From: G963663315 sp963665165
GTDB taxonomy: Bacteria; Pseudomonadota; Gammaproteobacteria; Arenicellales; Poriferihabitantaceae
Reading direction: 5' to 3'
Assembly: GCA_963665165.1 (NCBI GenBank)
Contig: OY761989.1
Coordinates: forward strand, 2,232,001-2,296,000
DNA: 64,000 bases
The position numbers and the translations under genes are program-made. The notes below the pieces were generated by a model. That model was not told the origin of the DNA, did not search any database, and saw only the letters and a list, made by a program, of their open reading frames with translations. Shown here in pieces: positions 52,013 through 60,592 of this stretch. Numbering within the stretch: the stretch's first letter is position 1; each line of letters opens with the position of its first letter.

Positions 52013-54376
52013 TTACCACTCCGAGGTGGATATTCTGCCCAGATCGTCCAGTTCGAAAATGAACATGAAACGATTTTCCAGGTTCCCGCGCCCATCGGGA
52101 TATCGCTGGACTTCCATCCTGGCCGCCCAGCAACAGCCATCATAGGCAACACCCAGGGCAACCGATCTCCATTCGTTCTTCCGCAAAGTGTATCGCACAT
52201 CCGAATCGAGTTGCCATCGACCGCTCACCGGCAGGTCGAAATCCAGATTCAGGTCCTCCCGGACATCCTTTGTCCGACTGTAACTGACAGACGCGTTTCG
52301 TCTCCGGCTGTGGTCATAATCCGCAGAAACCGAGATATATTCCAGTTCGGATTGATCCGCGCTCCATCGTGCAAACCCCCGGACACTCCAGTCTTCATTC
52401 AGATTGGCGGTGGATTCAGCCAGAAAGTCGGAACGGCTCCCGGTTTGGGCGGCGCTGCCCGGGAAAAGCCCCACTTCCCGGTCATCCAGATAGTACACCT
52501 GGCCCAGATTGATCTTGACTCGCTCCTTTCCGGTGTCATCCTCCACAGTCCGGCTGGTCAGACCCAGTGAAACCTGGTGAGTATCCCCCACGCGGTCGCC
52601 ACCGAAGAAGCGGTTCTCCCGAAAAAAGTGGGAAAAGCTGCTCACGGAACCGGAGCCGGTATCGAAGTCCGGGAAGTGTTCCTGTTCGAGCTTCGTGGGA
52701 ATATTGACGTAAAACAGTCTCGGCTCCAGGGTCTGCATGTAGACCGTATCCCTCCAGTTCGTAAATCGCTCGAATATCAATCCACTGTCCATACTGAAAA
52801 CCGGGACAACCACCGAAGGGGAATCATCCCCGGCCGGATTGTTTTCCAGGTCATAACGGATTGAATGAAGCGAAACCTCCGGCGTCAAATGACCATAAAC
52901 CCGCTTCATCGGCAGACTCAGGCGGGGTTCGACTCTCAATCGGGAACCATCCACCCGGGTAATGTCGTCATGCGCGTAATTCGTGTATTGCGAATCGATC
53001 CCGAACCTGAATGGCCCCAGGCTCATCTCCTTCAGGTCCAGCCGGGCTTCCGGCAGCCTTTCATAAGGCTGGCCGCGGACACTGACATTGTCATTGACCC
53101 GCTTGTAAGCGGAAGTTTCCACTTTAAAATCTATTGCGTCTCCGTAGTAACGCAAATCCGCTTTTTGCAGAATCCAGGTCGTACCGGTCACATCCACATC
53201 GCTTGAGAAATCATACAAGTACCGATTATCGGAAACATCCTGGAAATCAAGATCCAGATCCCAGTTTTCTCCAAACCGGGCTTCGTGGTCAATGCTGGAC
53301 GCGTAACGATCCTGATCATCGAACACATCATCGGAAGGCAGGAATTCAGCCCGGATATCGCCCTTGAAATTTTCAGCCAGATAGCGGTATTCGCCATATA
53401 GCTGAATTCCCCTGTTTTTGTAGATGCGCGGTGTGACCGTGGCATCGTATTGAGGGGCAATATGGATGTAGTACGGGAGTTCCAGGGTGAGTCCGGATTT
53501 TTCATCATAGCCATAACCGGGAAACAGGAACCCGGTTTTACGCCGGTCGTCGATTGGAAATGACATGACCGGTAAATAAAAGATCGGGACTTTCTTGAAT
53601 TTGACTATCATCGACCTCCCGATGCCGGTTCCTTCGACATGATCGAGTTCGACCCGCTTTGCGGACAGTTCCACACTCCGGTTGCCTTCCTCACAATTCG
53701 TCATGACGACATCGTGCATCAACTGGTAATCCCCGCCTTCGAATTCGATACTGGCCGCGGTGGCCCTGGCTCTGACATGGGAAGCCGCATCCAGGTCAGG
53801 CACACTGCCTTTTGCCTGCCGCCCGGCCGGGACCTTGTTCGTAAACGGCGCGAACAATGAATAATCTTCCTCGAAACGGGTATGCCGGCGGCTGGTCAAA
53901 GTCGGGTGAAAGTCGACAAACCGGATACGCGCATCCTGCATGACCCCGGAAAAGTCGATCACATCGAGTGCAACGGTTTCCGCTTTCAGTTCATCGCCAT
54001 CGGAGGTATACAACTTTACATTTCCTTTCGCTTCCAGCAAATCGGTCTCTTTGTCGTAGACAGCCCGGTCAGCTAAAATGCCTTGCCGGTCCCGGACGAT
54101 CCGGACGTTTCCATCGAGATGGATTCTGTCATCCCCCAATGAGTACATTACGTCCGATTCGGCAGTTATCTGGCCCTGTTTCCCCGCAGGGGGGGATTCC
54201 CTCAGCATGGCCGGAATCTCTATAGTGTCCGTCCGGCAAATACTGTAGTCTGCAAATCCCAGTCCCTGCTGGCTGGATTGCGCCACAGCCGATGGCGCAG
54301 CCGCGCAACTGACGGCAACCGCGGCGGTGGCGGTGAACAACCAGGATTTGACTTCGGGATTGATTTTGGGGTGCAT
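52013..54376 (-). CDS. lptD: LPS-assembly protein LptD
   Basis: Outer-membrane beta-barrel that inserts lipopolysaccharide in complex with LptE. 787 residues: signal peptide, OstA/LptA-like jellyroll (ITAESDVMYSLGDDRIHLDGNVRI, KGNVKLYTSDGDELKAE), and the C-terminal barrel. All four disulfide-forming cysteines seem conserved: C47 (YSIC), one in MTNCEEG, and the adjacent pair in YDGCCWAA near the C-terminus. It heads the lptD-surA-ubiK-comM run and is divergent from murU. Confidence 0.95.
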   Translation of the reverse strand: MHPKINPEVKSWLFTATAAVAVSCAAAPSAVAQSSQQGLGFADYSICRTDTIEIPAMLRESPPAGKQGQITAESDVMYSLGDDRIHLDGNVRIVRDRQGILADRAVYDKETDLLEAKGNVKLYTSDGDELKAETVALDVIDFSGVMQDARIRFVDFHPTLTSRRHTRFEEDYSLFAPFTNKVPAGRQAKGSVPDLDAASHVRARATAASIEFEGGDYQLMHDVVMTNCEEGNRSVELSAKRVELDHVEGTGIGRSMIVKFKKVPIFYLPVMSFPIDDRRKTGFLFPGYGYDEKSGLTLELPYYIHIAPQYDATVTPRIYKNRGIQLYGEYRYLAENFKGDIRAEFLPSDDVFDDQDRYASSIDHEARFGENWDLDLDFQDVSDNRYLYDFSSDVDVTGTTWILQKADLRYYGDAIDFKVETSAYKRVNDNVSVRGQPYERLPEARLDLKEMSLGPFRFGIDSQYTNYAHDDITRVDGSRLRVEPRLSLPMKRVYGHLTPEVSLHSIRYDLENNPAGDDSPSVVVPVFSMDSGLIFERFTNWRDTVYMQTLEPRLFYVNIPTKLEQEHFPDFDTGSGSVSSFSHFFRENRFFGGDRVGDTHQVSLGLTSRTVEDDTGKERVKINLGQVYYLDDREVGLFPGSAAQTGSRSDFLAESTANLNEDWSVRGFARWSADQSELEYISVSADYDHSRRRNASVSYSRTKDVREDLNLDFDLPVSGRWQLDSDVRYTLRKNEWRSVALGVAYDGCCWAARMEVQRYPDGRGNLENRFMFIFELDDLGRISTSEW

Positions 54377-54555
54377 GATTTGACCAGGGGCCGAAGATCA
54401 ATGATTTGCGGCAATTATAGAGTTTCAAGCGTTTATAATCCAACTGCAAATGTCCAAAAGCCCTGCGAATCGGCCATGACCCTGTATCCCGCATCCCGAA
54501 CATCGCCGCGACAAAGTATTTGTCCGGGCGGCCTGGCGTTCTTGCCGGAAAGAAC

Positions 54556-55251
54556 ATGATGGATGTGATGATTCTGGCCGCGGGTCGCGGGGAACGAATG
54601 CGCCCCCTTACAGATACCCTCCCCAAACCGCTTCTGCCGGTTGGCGATTACCCGCTGATCGAACATCATATCCGGAAACTGGCAAAAGCGGGCTTCGTGA
54701 AATGCCTGGTCAATGTTTCCTGGCTGCCTGAATTGATTCTGGAATACCTGGGTAACGGCAGCCGGTTCGGTATCGAAATACGCTATTCCCTCGAGGCTGG
54801 CGGCGCATTGGGAACAGCCGGAGGTATCGTACACGCCCTGGACAGTATCGAAGGGCATGAACTGCTGGTGGTCAACGGGGACATCTTCACCGACATCGAC
54901 TTCACGAAACTGGCCCTGCCACGGGATTCGGCTGCACATCTGGTGCTGGTGGACAACCCGCCCCATCACCCGAAAGGTGATTTTTGCCTGGAAGGCGGCC
55001 GCATTGAAGGAATCGGCAAAAACTCCAACCCGGCCTACACGTATTCGGGGATAGGAATTTATCGCAAGGAGATTTTCGAAACCTTGCCTGTCTGCAGGAA
55101 AATCGATCTCAAAAGCGTTATGGACGGGCTGGTGGAGCAGCAGGCAATGACCGGGGAATACACCCGATCCATGTGGATAGACGTCGGTGACCCGGACCGG
55201 CTCCGACAGGCAAGGGAAACAGCGGGGCGTCAGCCCGCAGGGGTTGCCTGA
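54556..55251 (+). CDS. murU: N-acetylmuramate 1-phosphate uridylyltransferase-like nucleotidyltransferase
   Basis: Makes UDP-MurNAc from MurNAc-1-phosphate in peptidoglycan recycling. About 231 residues with the sugar-nucleotidyltransferase signature MILAAGRGERMRPLTDTLPKPLLPVGDYPLIEHHI, the metal-binding NGDIFTDIDF, and the product-site TYSGIGIYR...DVGDPDRL. Two consecutive ATGs (54556, 54559) follow GGAAAG. In pseudomonads amgK-murU lies beside lptD; here the lptD-murU junction is kept but amgK is absent. The 3' end overlaps the convergent aminotransferase by 22 bases. Confidence 0.85.
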   Translation: MMDVMILAAGRGERMRPLTDTLPKPLLPVGDYPLIEHHIRKLAKAGFVKCLVNVSWLPELILEYLGNGSRFGIEIRYSLEAGGALGTAGGIVHALDSIEGHELLVVNGDIFTDIDFTKLALPRDSAAHLVLVDNPPHHPKGDFCLEGGRIEGIGKNSNPAYTYSGIGIYRKEIFETLPVCRKIDLKSVMDGLVEQQAMTGEYTRSMWIDVGDPDRLRQARETAGRQPAGVA

Positions 55252-56576
55252 AATCCGGTTGCCGAGTCAATGGCGACGCTCAGTTTCCCGCATAATTCAT
55301 CGATCTGGTCATCTTCAATGATGAAGGGCGGCGCCAGCAGGACATGATCGCCCTTGTAACCGTCAACGGTCCCGCCCATCGGATAGCAGATCAGCCCGGC
55401 TTCGAACGCGGCTTTCTTGATCTTTCGATTGACACCCAGAAAAGGATCGAAAGGTTCCCTGGTATATTTGTCGCGCACGATTTCCAGTCCGCGGAACAAC
55501 CCCCGGCCCCTGATATCGCCTATATACGGGTGGGATTCGAATTGCGCCGCAAGCGCCGCATGCAGCTTCTCGCCCTGTTTCATGCAACGCTCGACCAGGT
55601 TGCGCTCGATCAGGGCATTGACAACGGCCAGTCCGGCGGAACACGCAACCGGATGTCCGAGATAAGTATGCCCGTGTTTGAAGATCCCGCTGCCCTGCTC
55701 GATCGTCCGGTAAATTTCCCGGCTGCACAGAGTCGCGCCAATCGGCTGGTAGCCTGCGCCCAGCCCCTTGGCGATGGCCATGATGTCCGGCGCAATGCCC
55801 TCCTGTTCACAGGCATACAGTGAACCGGTACGCCCCATGCCGCACATGACCTCGTCCAGGATCAGAAGAATGCCATAACGGTCGCATATTTCCCGGATAC
55901 GCTTGAAATACCCGCCCACCGCCGGTACGGCGCCGAGGCTCGCTCCGACCACAGGCTCTGCGATGAACGCCATGACCCGGTCCGCTCCGACTGACTGGAT
56001 TTCATCTTCCAGATGATTCGCCACCCGCTGCCCGTAATCGAACTCCGATTCCCCTTCTCCCTGCCCCCGCCAGGCATAGCATGGACTGATGTGGCTGGTT
56101 TCCATCATCAACGGCGCGAACAGTTGACTCCGCCAATTGATTCCGCCCGCCGCCAAAGCGCCCAGAGTGCCGCCATGATAACTTTGCCGGCGGGAAATCA
56201 ACCGGTGCCTTCCCGTTTCCCCCTTTTCCAGAAAATACTGTCGGGCCAGCTTGATCGCCGACTCTATCGCTTCGGAACCGCCCGACACGAAGTAGACACG
56301 GTCGAGCCCGGCGGGAGCATGGCGGATCAGCAGGTCAGCCAGTTCTTCCGCAGGTTCACTGGTAAAAAACGCGGTATGCGCGAAGGCCAGCCGGTTCATC
56401 TGCCCGGTGATCTTTTCGATCACTTCCCGGTCGCCATGGCCGAGGCAGGACACCGCGGCGCCGCCGGATCCATCCAGATATCGCTTGCCATCGCTATCGA
56501 TCAGATAGCAGCCCTGCCCCGTCATTGCCACCGGTGGGACGCCTGTTCCCGGAGACCGCGAAAATACCTTGCTCAT
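55230..56576 (-). CDS. Class III (PLP) aminotransferase, aspartate aminotransferase family
   Basis: 448 residues of the omega-aminotransferase type: YLDGSGGAAVSCLGHGDREV, the phosphate loop SGGSEAIESAIKLAR, EPVVGASLGAV, the PLP aspartate in LLILDEVMCGMGRTG, the Schiff-base lysine in MAIAKGLGAGYQPIGA, and the C-terminal GDHVLLAPPFII. Substrate cannot be told from sequence. It overlaps the cobS stop by 4 bases and is the last gene of the minus-strand run, so expression should follow the nucleotide-loop cobalamin genes; a link to aminopropanol-type chemistry is only a guess. Confidence 0.88.
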   Translation of the reverse strand: MSKVFSRSPGTGVPPVAMTGQGCYLIDSDGKRYLDGSGGAAVSCLGHGDREVIEKITGQMNRLAFAHTAFFTSEPAEELADLLIRHAPAGLDRVYFVSGGSEAIESAIKLARQYFLEKGETGRHRLISRRQSYHGGTLGALAAGGINWRSQLFAPLMMETSHISPCYAWRGQGEGESEFDYGQRVANHLEDEIQSVGADRVMAFIAEPVVGASLGAVPAVGGYFKRIREICDRYGILLILDEVMCGMGRTGSLYACEQEGIAPDIMAIAKGLGAGYQPIGATLCSREIYRTIEQGSGIFKHGHTYLGHPVACSAGLAVVNALIERNLVERCMKQGEKLHAALAAQFESHPYIGDIRGRGLFRGLEIVRDKYTREPFDPFLGVNRKIKKAAFEAGLICYPMGGTVDGYKGDHVLLAPPFIIEDDQIDELCGKLSVAIDSATGFQATPAG

Positions 56577-57358
56577 ATCAAACTCGCTCCACGATTGACG
56601 GATGGCAATGTTGCCAGGGATACCAGCACGGCAGCCTCACAGATTTCCACCAGGGCGCCATAAATATCCCCGGTGAATCCTCCGGCCTTTCTGGCCAGCG
56701 CCCACCATACCAGGGCAAACCCGAGAGCGCTCCCGATCACGGAGACGGCAAACCCGGGCAGGGAAATGACGCAGAGAATCAAGCAAACCGCAACCCCGGT
56801 AATCAGGATGGAACGCGGGTCAAGACTCCGGGACAGCGCTGAACCCGCTCCGGACTCCCGCACATAAGGAAACCGGACGATGGCGATGGACAAGGTGATC
56901 CGCGCGATTGCCAGGGAAAACAGGACAGCCAGCAACGCGCCCTGCCTGAACAGGGCGATCAACGCGACTGCCTTGACGATCAGAACCAGGCTCGTGAATA
57001 CGATGGCGCCGACCCCGCAGTGTGTATCCCGCATGATTTCCAGGAATCGCTGCCGGGTAAATCCTCCCATCCAGGCATCGCCGCAGTCTGCCAGGCCATC
57101 GATATGCAGGGCGCCGGTGATACCCACCCAGAACAACAGGGTCAGTACGGCCGCGAGTTCAGGAGGAACCTCCATCCATCCTTGCAAAACCGCGCCGAAA
57201 ACGACCAGCGGCACAGCGCAAAGCATGCCCGCGCACCCATACCAGGTTACCGCGGCGCCAGCGAGTTCGGGTTGATGCGAAAAGTTCCGGCCGGGAGGGA
57301 TGCGGGTCAAAAATCCGAGCGCCTGGAGAAATTCATTGAGCATGTGTTTCGATTCCAT
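56573..57358 (-). CDS. cobS: Adenosylcobinamide-GDP ribazoletransferase (cobalamin synthase)
   Basis: Joins adenosylcobinamide-GDP with alpha-ribazole (phosphate) at the membrane. About 261 residues, with FLQALGFLTRIP at the N-terminus and the catalytic/metal segment HIDGLADCGDAWMGG with ILEIMRDTHCGVGAI-like continuation. Multiple transmembrane helices follow and KAGGFTGDIYGALVEICEA lies near the C-terminus. ATG 57358 or ATG 57343 may be used; neither has a strong Shine-Dalgarno. 13 bases after cobC. Confidence 0.92.
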   Translation of the reverse strand: MESKHMLNEFLQALGFLTRIPPGRNFSHQPELAGAAVTWYGCAGMLCAVPLVVFGAVLQGWMEVPPELAAVLTLLFWVGITGALHIDGLADCGDAWMGGFTRQRFLEIMRDTHCGVGAIVFTSLVLIVKAVALIALFRQGALLAVLFSLAIARITLSIAIVRFPYVRESGAGSALSRSLDPRSILITGVAVCLILCVISLPGFAVSVIGSALGFALVWWALARKAGGFTGDIYGALVEICEAAVLVSLATLPSVNRGASLI

Positions 57359-57371
57359 GAGCCATGGTGGG

Positions 57372-58004
57372 TTACCGGGTATTATGACTGTCGAGCTGGT
57401 ACCAGTTTTCCTGGTTGTCCTCATGGTAGACCATGATCCGGCTATGACAGGCATAAGGGATATTGAATCGGCGCAGGGAATCCGCTTTCAGATCCAGCGC
57501 GCTATGGAATATGGCCCTGATCACACCGCCGTGCGCGAACAAAACGATTCGCTTCCCCCGATGGATTTCCGTCAGTCGGCCAAACGCGTCCTGCACCCGA
57601 TACAGAAAATCGGCATAAACCTCCCCGCCATGGGGCGCGGGCTGGTCGGGCTGTCCGATCCAGGTCTTCCATTGGCCGGGATACCTTCTTGAAATCTGCA
57701 CGAATGACAGGGTTTCCCACTCGCCAAAATCCACCTCGGCAAAACCATCGTCAACAATGCAGTCGATCCCACGGCGTTCGCTGAAATCCCGCGCGAATGA
57801 CACGCATCTCCTGCGCGGGGACGATACGCACAGGTCCCAGCCGGAATCCGCCTTTTCAAGCCGGGATGTCTGCGTCCGGAGCTGCCGCCAGCCGTTTTCG
57901 GAAAGCTCGGGGTCGGTCACCCCGCAAATGGCGTCACCCAGTACATGCTCACCGTGGCGCAGAATGTCAATCCGCGTACAGTCCGACCGGGCACGCCTAC
58001 CCAC
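57372..58004 (-). CDS. cobC: Alpha-ribazole phosphatase-type histidine phosphatase
   Basis: Histidine-phosphatase superfamily enzyme expected to dephosphorylate alpha-ribazole-5'-phosphate or adenosylcobalamin-5'-phosphate. 210 residues from the GTG at 58004: catalytic RHGE motif (IDILRHGEHVLG), SSPRRRCVSFA, EVDFGEWE and AHGGVIRAIF with the second His. A much longer upstream-open reading to 58295 would sit inside cobT and lacks conserved character. The GTG start overlaps the cobT stop by 8 bases. Confidence 0.85.
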   Translation of the reverse strand: MGRRARSDCTRIDILRHGEHVLGDAICGVTDPELSENGWRQLRTQTSRLEKADSGWDLCVSSPRRRCVSFARDFSERRGIDCIVDDGFAEVDFGEWETLSFVQISRRYPGQWKTWIGQPDQPAPHGGEVYADFLYRVQDAFGRLTEIHRGKRIVLFAHGGVIRAIFHSALDLKADSLRRFNIPYACHSRIMVYHEDNQENWYQLDSHNTR

Positions 58005-59040
58005 GGTCGGAAACCTGTGCCTCGGCAAATGTCGCCATTTCATTTTGCAGCGCACACGCCGAACGCAGCAGGGAGACGGCAACCGCCGAGCCTGTACCCT
58101 CTCCGAGGCGCATCCCGAGAGATAACAGCGGGTCGGCCGCGAGCGCCCGGAGGATCCGTTCATGGCCGGGTTCCGCCGAAGTATGGGAGAACAGCATCCA
58201 TTCCCTGACCGAAGGGTTGATCTCGCAAGCGGCCAGGGCAGCCGCTGAAGAGATGAATCCATCCACCAGGATCGCCATTCCCCGTTGCGCTGCATGGATG
58301 AAATAACCGGTCAGGGCCGCAATTTCAAATCCTCCCAGTTCCGCCAGCAACTCCACGGCATCGTTGCCGCCGCCCGCCCTGGCGACTGCCCTTTCCACGA
58401 TCGTCAACTTGTGCCGGACCCCCGGGGCATCCAGGCCGGTGCCAGGTCCGACCAGATCCGGGGCATCCGCGACCCCGCAGGCCACCGCAAGAGCGGCAGC
58501 TGAGGTGGTATTGGCAATCCCCATGTCGCCGCCAATGACAATGGCCGTGGCCCGATCAAAACCGGCCGCAACATCTTTCCCCAGTTGCAGCGCCGCCAGG
58601 CACTGCCGCCGGCTCATTGCAGGTTCGACCGCAATGTTTCCCGTCCCTTTCCCAATCGGTCGGTCCACCACGGGAGAATCAAATTTCCGTTCGCTGATCG
58701 TGCCGGCGTTGACCACCGTCAGGCCGGCGTTCAACTGCCTGGCCAGGACATTGATTGCGGCTCCGCCGCGAACGAAATTCCGGACCATTTCCATCGTGAC
58801 CACCTGGGGAAAAGCGCTCACTCCTTCATTGGCTACACCGTGGTCCCCTGCAAAAACAGCAATCTCGACCGGATCCGCAGACGGGGCGCTCCGGCCTTGC
58901 ATGGCCGCAAGCCGAACCGCTATCGATTCAAGCCGGCCCAGCGAACCGGGGGGCTTGGTCAAGGTCGACTGCCGTCGGGTTGCCCGGTCGCGCATAGCCT
59001 CGTCCAGCCGACTGCTTTTCTCCAGGTACCAGGGGTTCAT
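57997..59040 (-). CDS. cobT: Nicotinate-nucleotide-dimethylbenzimidazole phosphoribosyltransferase
   Basis: Forms alpha-ribazole phosphate, the lower ligand precursor. 347 residues from the ATG at 59040: TKPPGSLGRLESIA, FAGDHGVANEGVSAFPQVVT, GGDMGIANTTSAAALA, and GFEIAALTGYFIHAA with the catalytic-Glu C-terminal segment AEPGHERILRAL. The TTG at 59052 reached by the open frame is not needed. Note that this is the transferase CobT of enteric nomenclature, not the chelatase subunit. Confidence 0.94.
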   Translation of the reverse strand: MNPWYLEKSSRLDEAMRDRATRRQSTLTKPPGSLGRLESIAVRLAAMQGRSAPSADPVEIAVFAGDHGVANEGVSAFPQVVTMEMVRNFVRGGAAINVLARQLNAGLTVVNAGTISERKFDSPVVDRPIGKGTGNIAVEPAMSRRQCLAALQLGKDVAAGFDRATAIVIGGDMGIANTTSAAALAVACGVADAPDLVGPGTGLDAPGVRHKLTIVERAVARAGGGNDAVELLAELGGFEIAALTGYFIHAAQRGMAILVDGFISSAAALAACEINPSVREWMLFSHTSAEPGHERILRALAADPLLSLGMRLGEGTGSAVAVSLLRSACALQNEMATFAEAQVSDRG

Positions 59041-59080
59041 TTCATTAATCAATACTTGCGATTGCTCCGGGACCGTCCGG

Positions 59081-59605
59081 TCACGGTTGTTTCAGGATTT
59101 GCGGCAATCCGAATAATACCATCACTACCTGATCGGCTATAGCCGCAAGCTCCTGGTGAAGCCAGCCGCTTTCGTCCACGAACCGCCTGCCCAGAACCGA
59201 ATCCGGGACAATGCCCAATCCGGTTTCACCGGACACCAGAAACCATTTTGCCGGTGAGCGCCCAAGACCGGATAAAAAGGCTTCCTTTTCCTGTTGCCAA
59301 CCTGTCAACGATTGCTGGCAAAGCCAGTTGCTTAACCAGAGCGTCAGACAATCGACTACCACCGCGTCTCTTTCCGAGAACCTGTCGATCAATCCGGAAA
59401 GCCGGAATGGTTCCTCGATCAACTGCCATTCAGGCCCGCGTTCCCGCTGATGCCTGAGTATACGGGCCGCCATTTCCCCCTCGTCTGCCGCGTCCGCGAA
59501 TTGTGCCGTAGCGATAAAACACAGGTTGGCATTGCCCTGTTTCGCATGATCCAGGGCATAGCGGCTCTTGCCGCTGCGCGCGCCTCCGACGACGAGTTCT
59601 ATCAT
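59081..59605 (-). CDS. cobU: Adenosylcobinamide kinase / adenosylcobinamide-phosphate guanylyltransferase
   Basis: Bifunctional CobU/CobP, 174 residues. It phosphorylates cobinamide and transfers GMP. P-loop GGARSGKSRYA (residues 7-17), the RGPEWQLIEEP segment with the expected glutamate, VVDCLTLWLSNWL near 83, and VSGETGLGIVPDSVLGRRFVDESG. The start lies 19 bases after the cyclase stop, and cobT follows 40 bases downstream. Confidence 0.94.
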   Translation of the reverse strand: MIELVVGGARSGKSRYALDHAKQGNANLCFIATAQFADAADEGEMAARILRHQRERGPEWQLIEEPFRLSGLIDRFSERDAVVVDCLTLWLSNWLCQQSLTGWQQEKEAFLSGLGRSPAKWFLVSGETGLGIVPDSVLGRRFVDESGWLHQELAAIADQVVMVLFGLPQILKQP

Positions 59606-59624
59606 ACAGGAATCAACAGCCAGG

Positions 59625-60571
59625 CTACGTTGCAGCCGGTTCCGGGACGGGTCGTTCCGAGTGCAGCAACCAGGTATGCATCAGGCCCTTGCCCTTGATC
59701 TGCACGCCTCCAACCTCTTCGAAAACGAAGGAATCCCGCAACAGCGCGTGAATGGATTCTGAAACATGAATACTGCCGGGTCGACCGGTGGTCTCCATTC
59801 GGCTGGCCACATTCACCACATCCCCCCAGATATCATAGCAAAACCGTTGCCTGCCCACGATTCCAGCCACAGCCAACCCTGAATGCATGCCGATTCTCAG
59901 TTGCAGTCCCAGGTCGTTCCGACCGGACCAGACCCTGAATTCATCCCGGATCCTGAGCGCGAAATTCGCGGTTTTCCGGTGATGGTCGGACGATGCCCGG
60001 GAAAGTCCCCCCGCCGCCATGTAACCGTCCCCGATGGTCTTGATTTTTTCGATGTCCCAGGTTTCGAGATGGGAATCGAATATGGCAAATACTTCCCCCA
60101 GTATACGCACGATTTCCCTGGCTCCCAGGCGCTCGGTCAGTTCTGTAAAACCAACAATATCGGCAAACAAAACCGTGATGGACGGGAATATGTCTGCTAT
60201 TTCCGACTCTCCCGCCCGCAGTCTGGACGCAATCTCCCTGGGCAGGATGTTCAGCAAAAGTCGTTCCGAACGGTCTTTTTCCACACTCAGATCCTGCATG
60301 GCCCGTTCGAGAGCCGCATTCTTGTCCTTCAGTTGCCCGGCCAGCCTCTCCACCAGCTTGAGCCGCTGCCGGGCTGAAATTTCACGCAATTGCCGGGCCC
60401 CAGTTCTTCCATGGCTTGCCCCAGGGCTGCGTTCCTGTCCTTCAGTTGCCCGGCCAGCTTCTCCACCAGCTTGAGCCGCTGCCGGGCCCACATTTCGCGC
60501 AGTTTCAGTTCTTCCAGGGCCTGTGCATGCGCCGTATCCCCGGTATCCGGACCCTGCGCAGGCTTTTTCAC
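59625..60571 (-). CDS. Class III adenylate cyclase with duplicated coiled coil, apparent frameshift
   Basis: Soluble nucleotide cyclase. The C-terminal catalytic domain is intact: metal aspartates in LFADIVGFTE and TIGDGYM, the adenine-specifying pair K (EKIKTIGDG) and D (CYDIWGD), and transition-state N/R in VNVASRM, so ATP should be the substrate. A helical segment and the LLNILP linker precede it. The N-terminal coiled coil is encoded by two 102-base near-repeats (60401-60502 and 60288-60389) that are 113 bases apart, which is out of frame: MKKPAQ...AMEELG in one frame, ARQLREIS... in another. One extra base in the GGGG/CCC tract at 60395-60401 would restore a single ~315-residue protein. 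Start GTG 60571 if fused; otherwise the downstream frame opens at GTG 60491. Confidence 0.8.
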
Positions 60572-60592
60572 TTCGGCAGGCCCCGAACGAAG

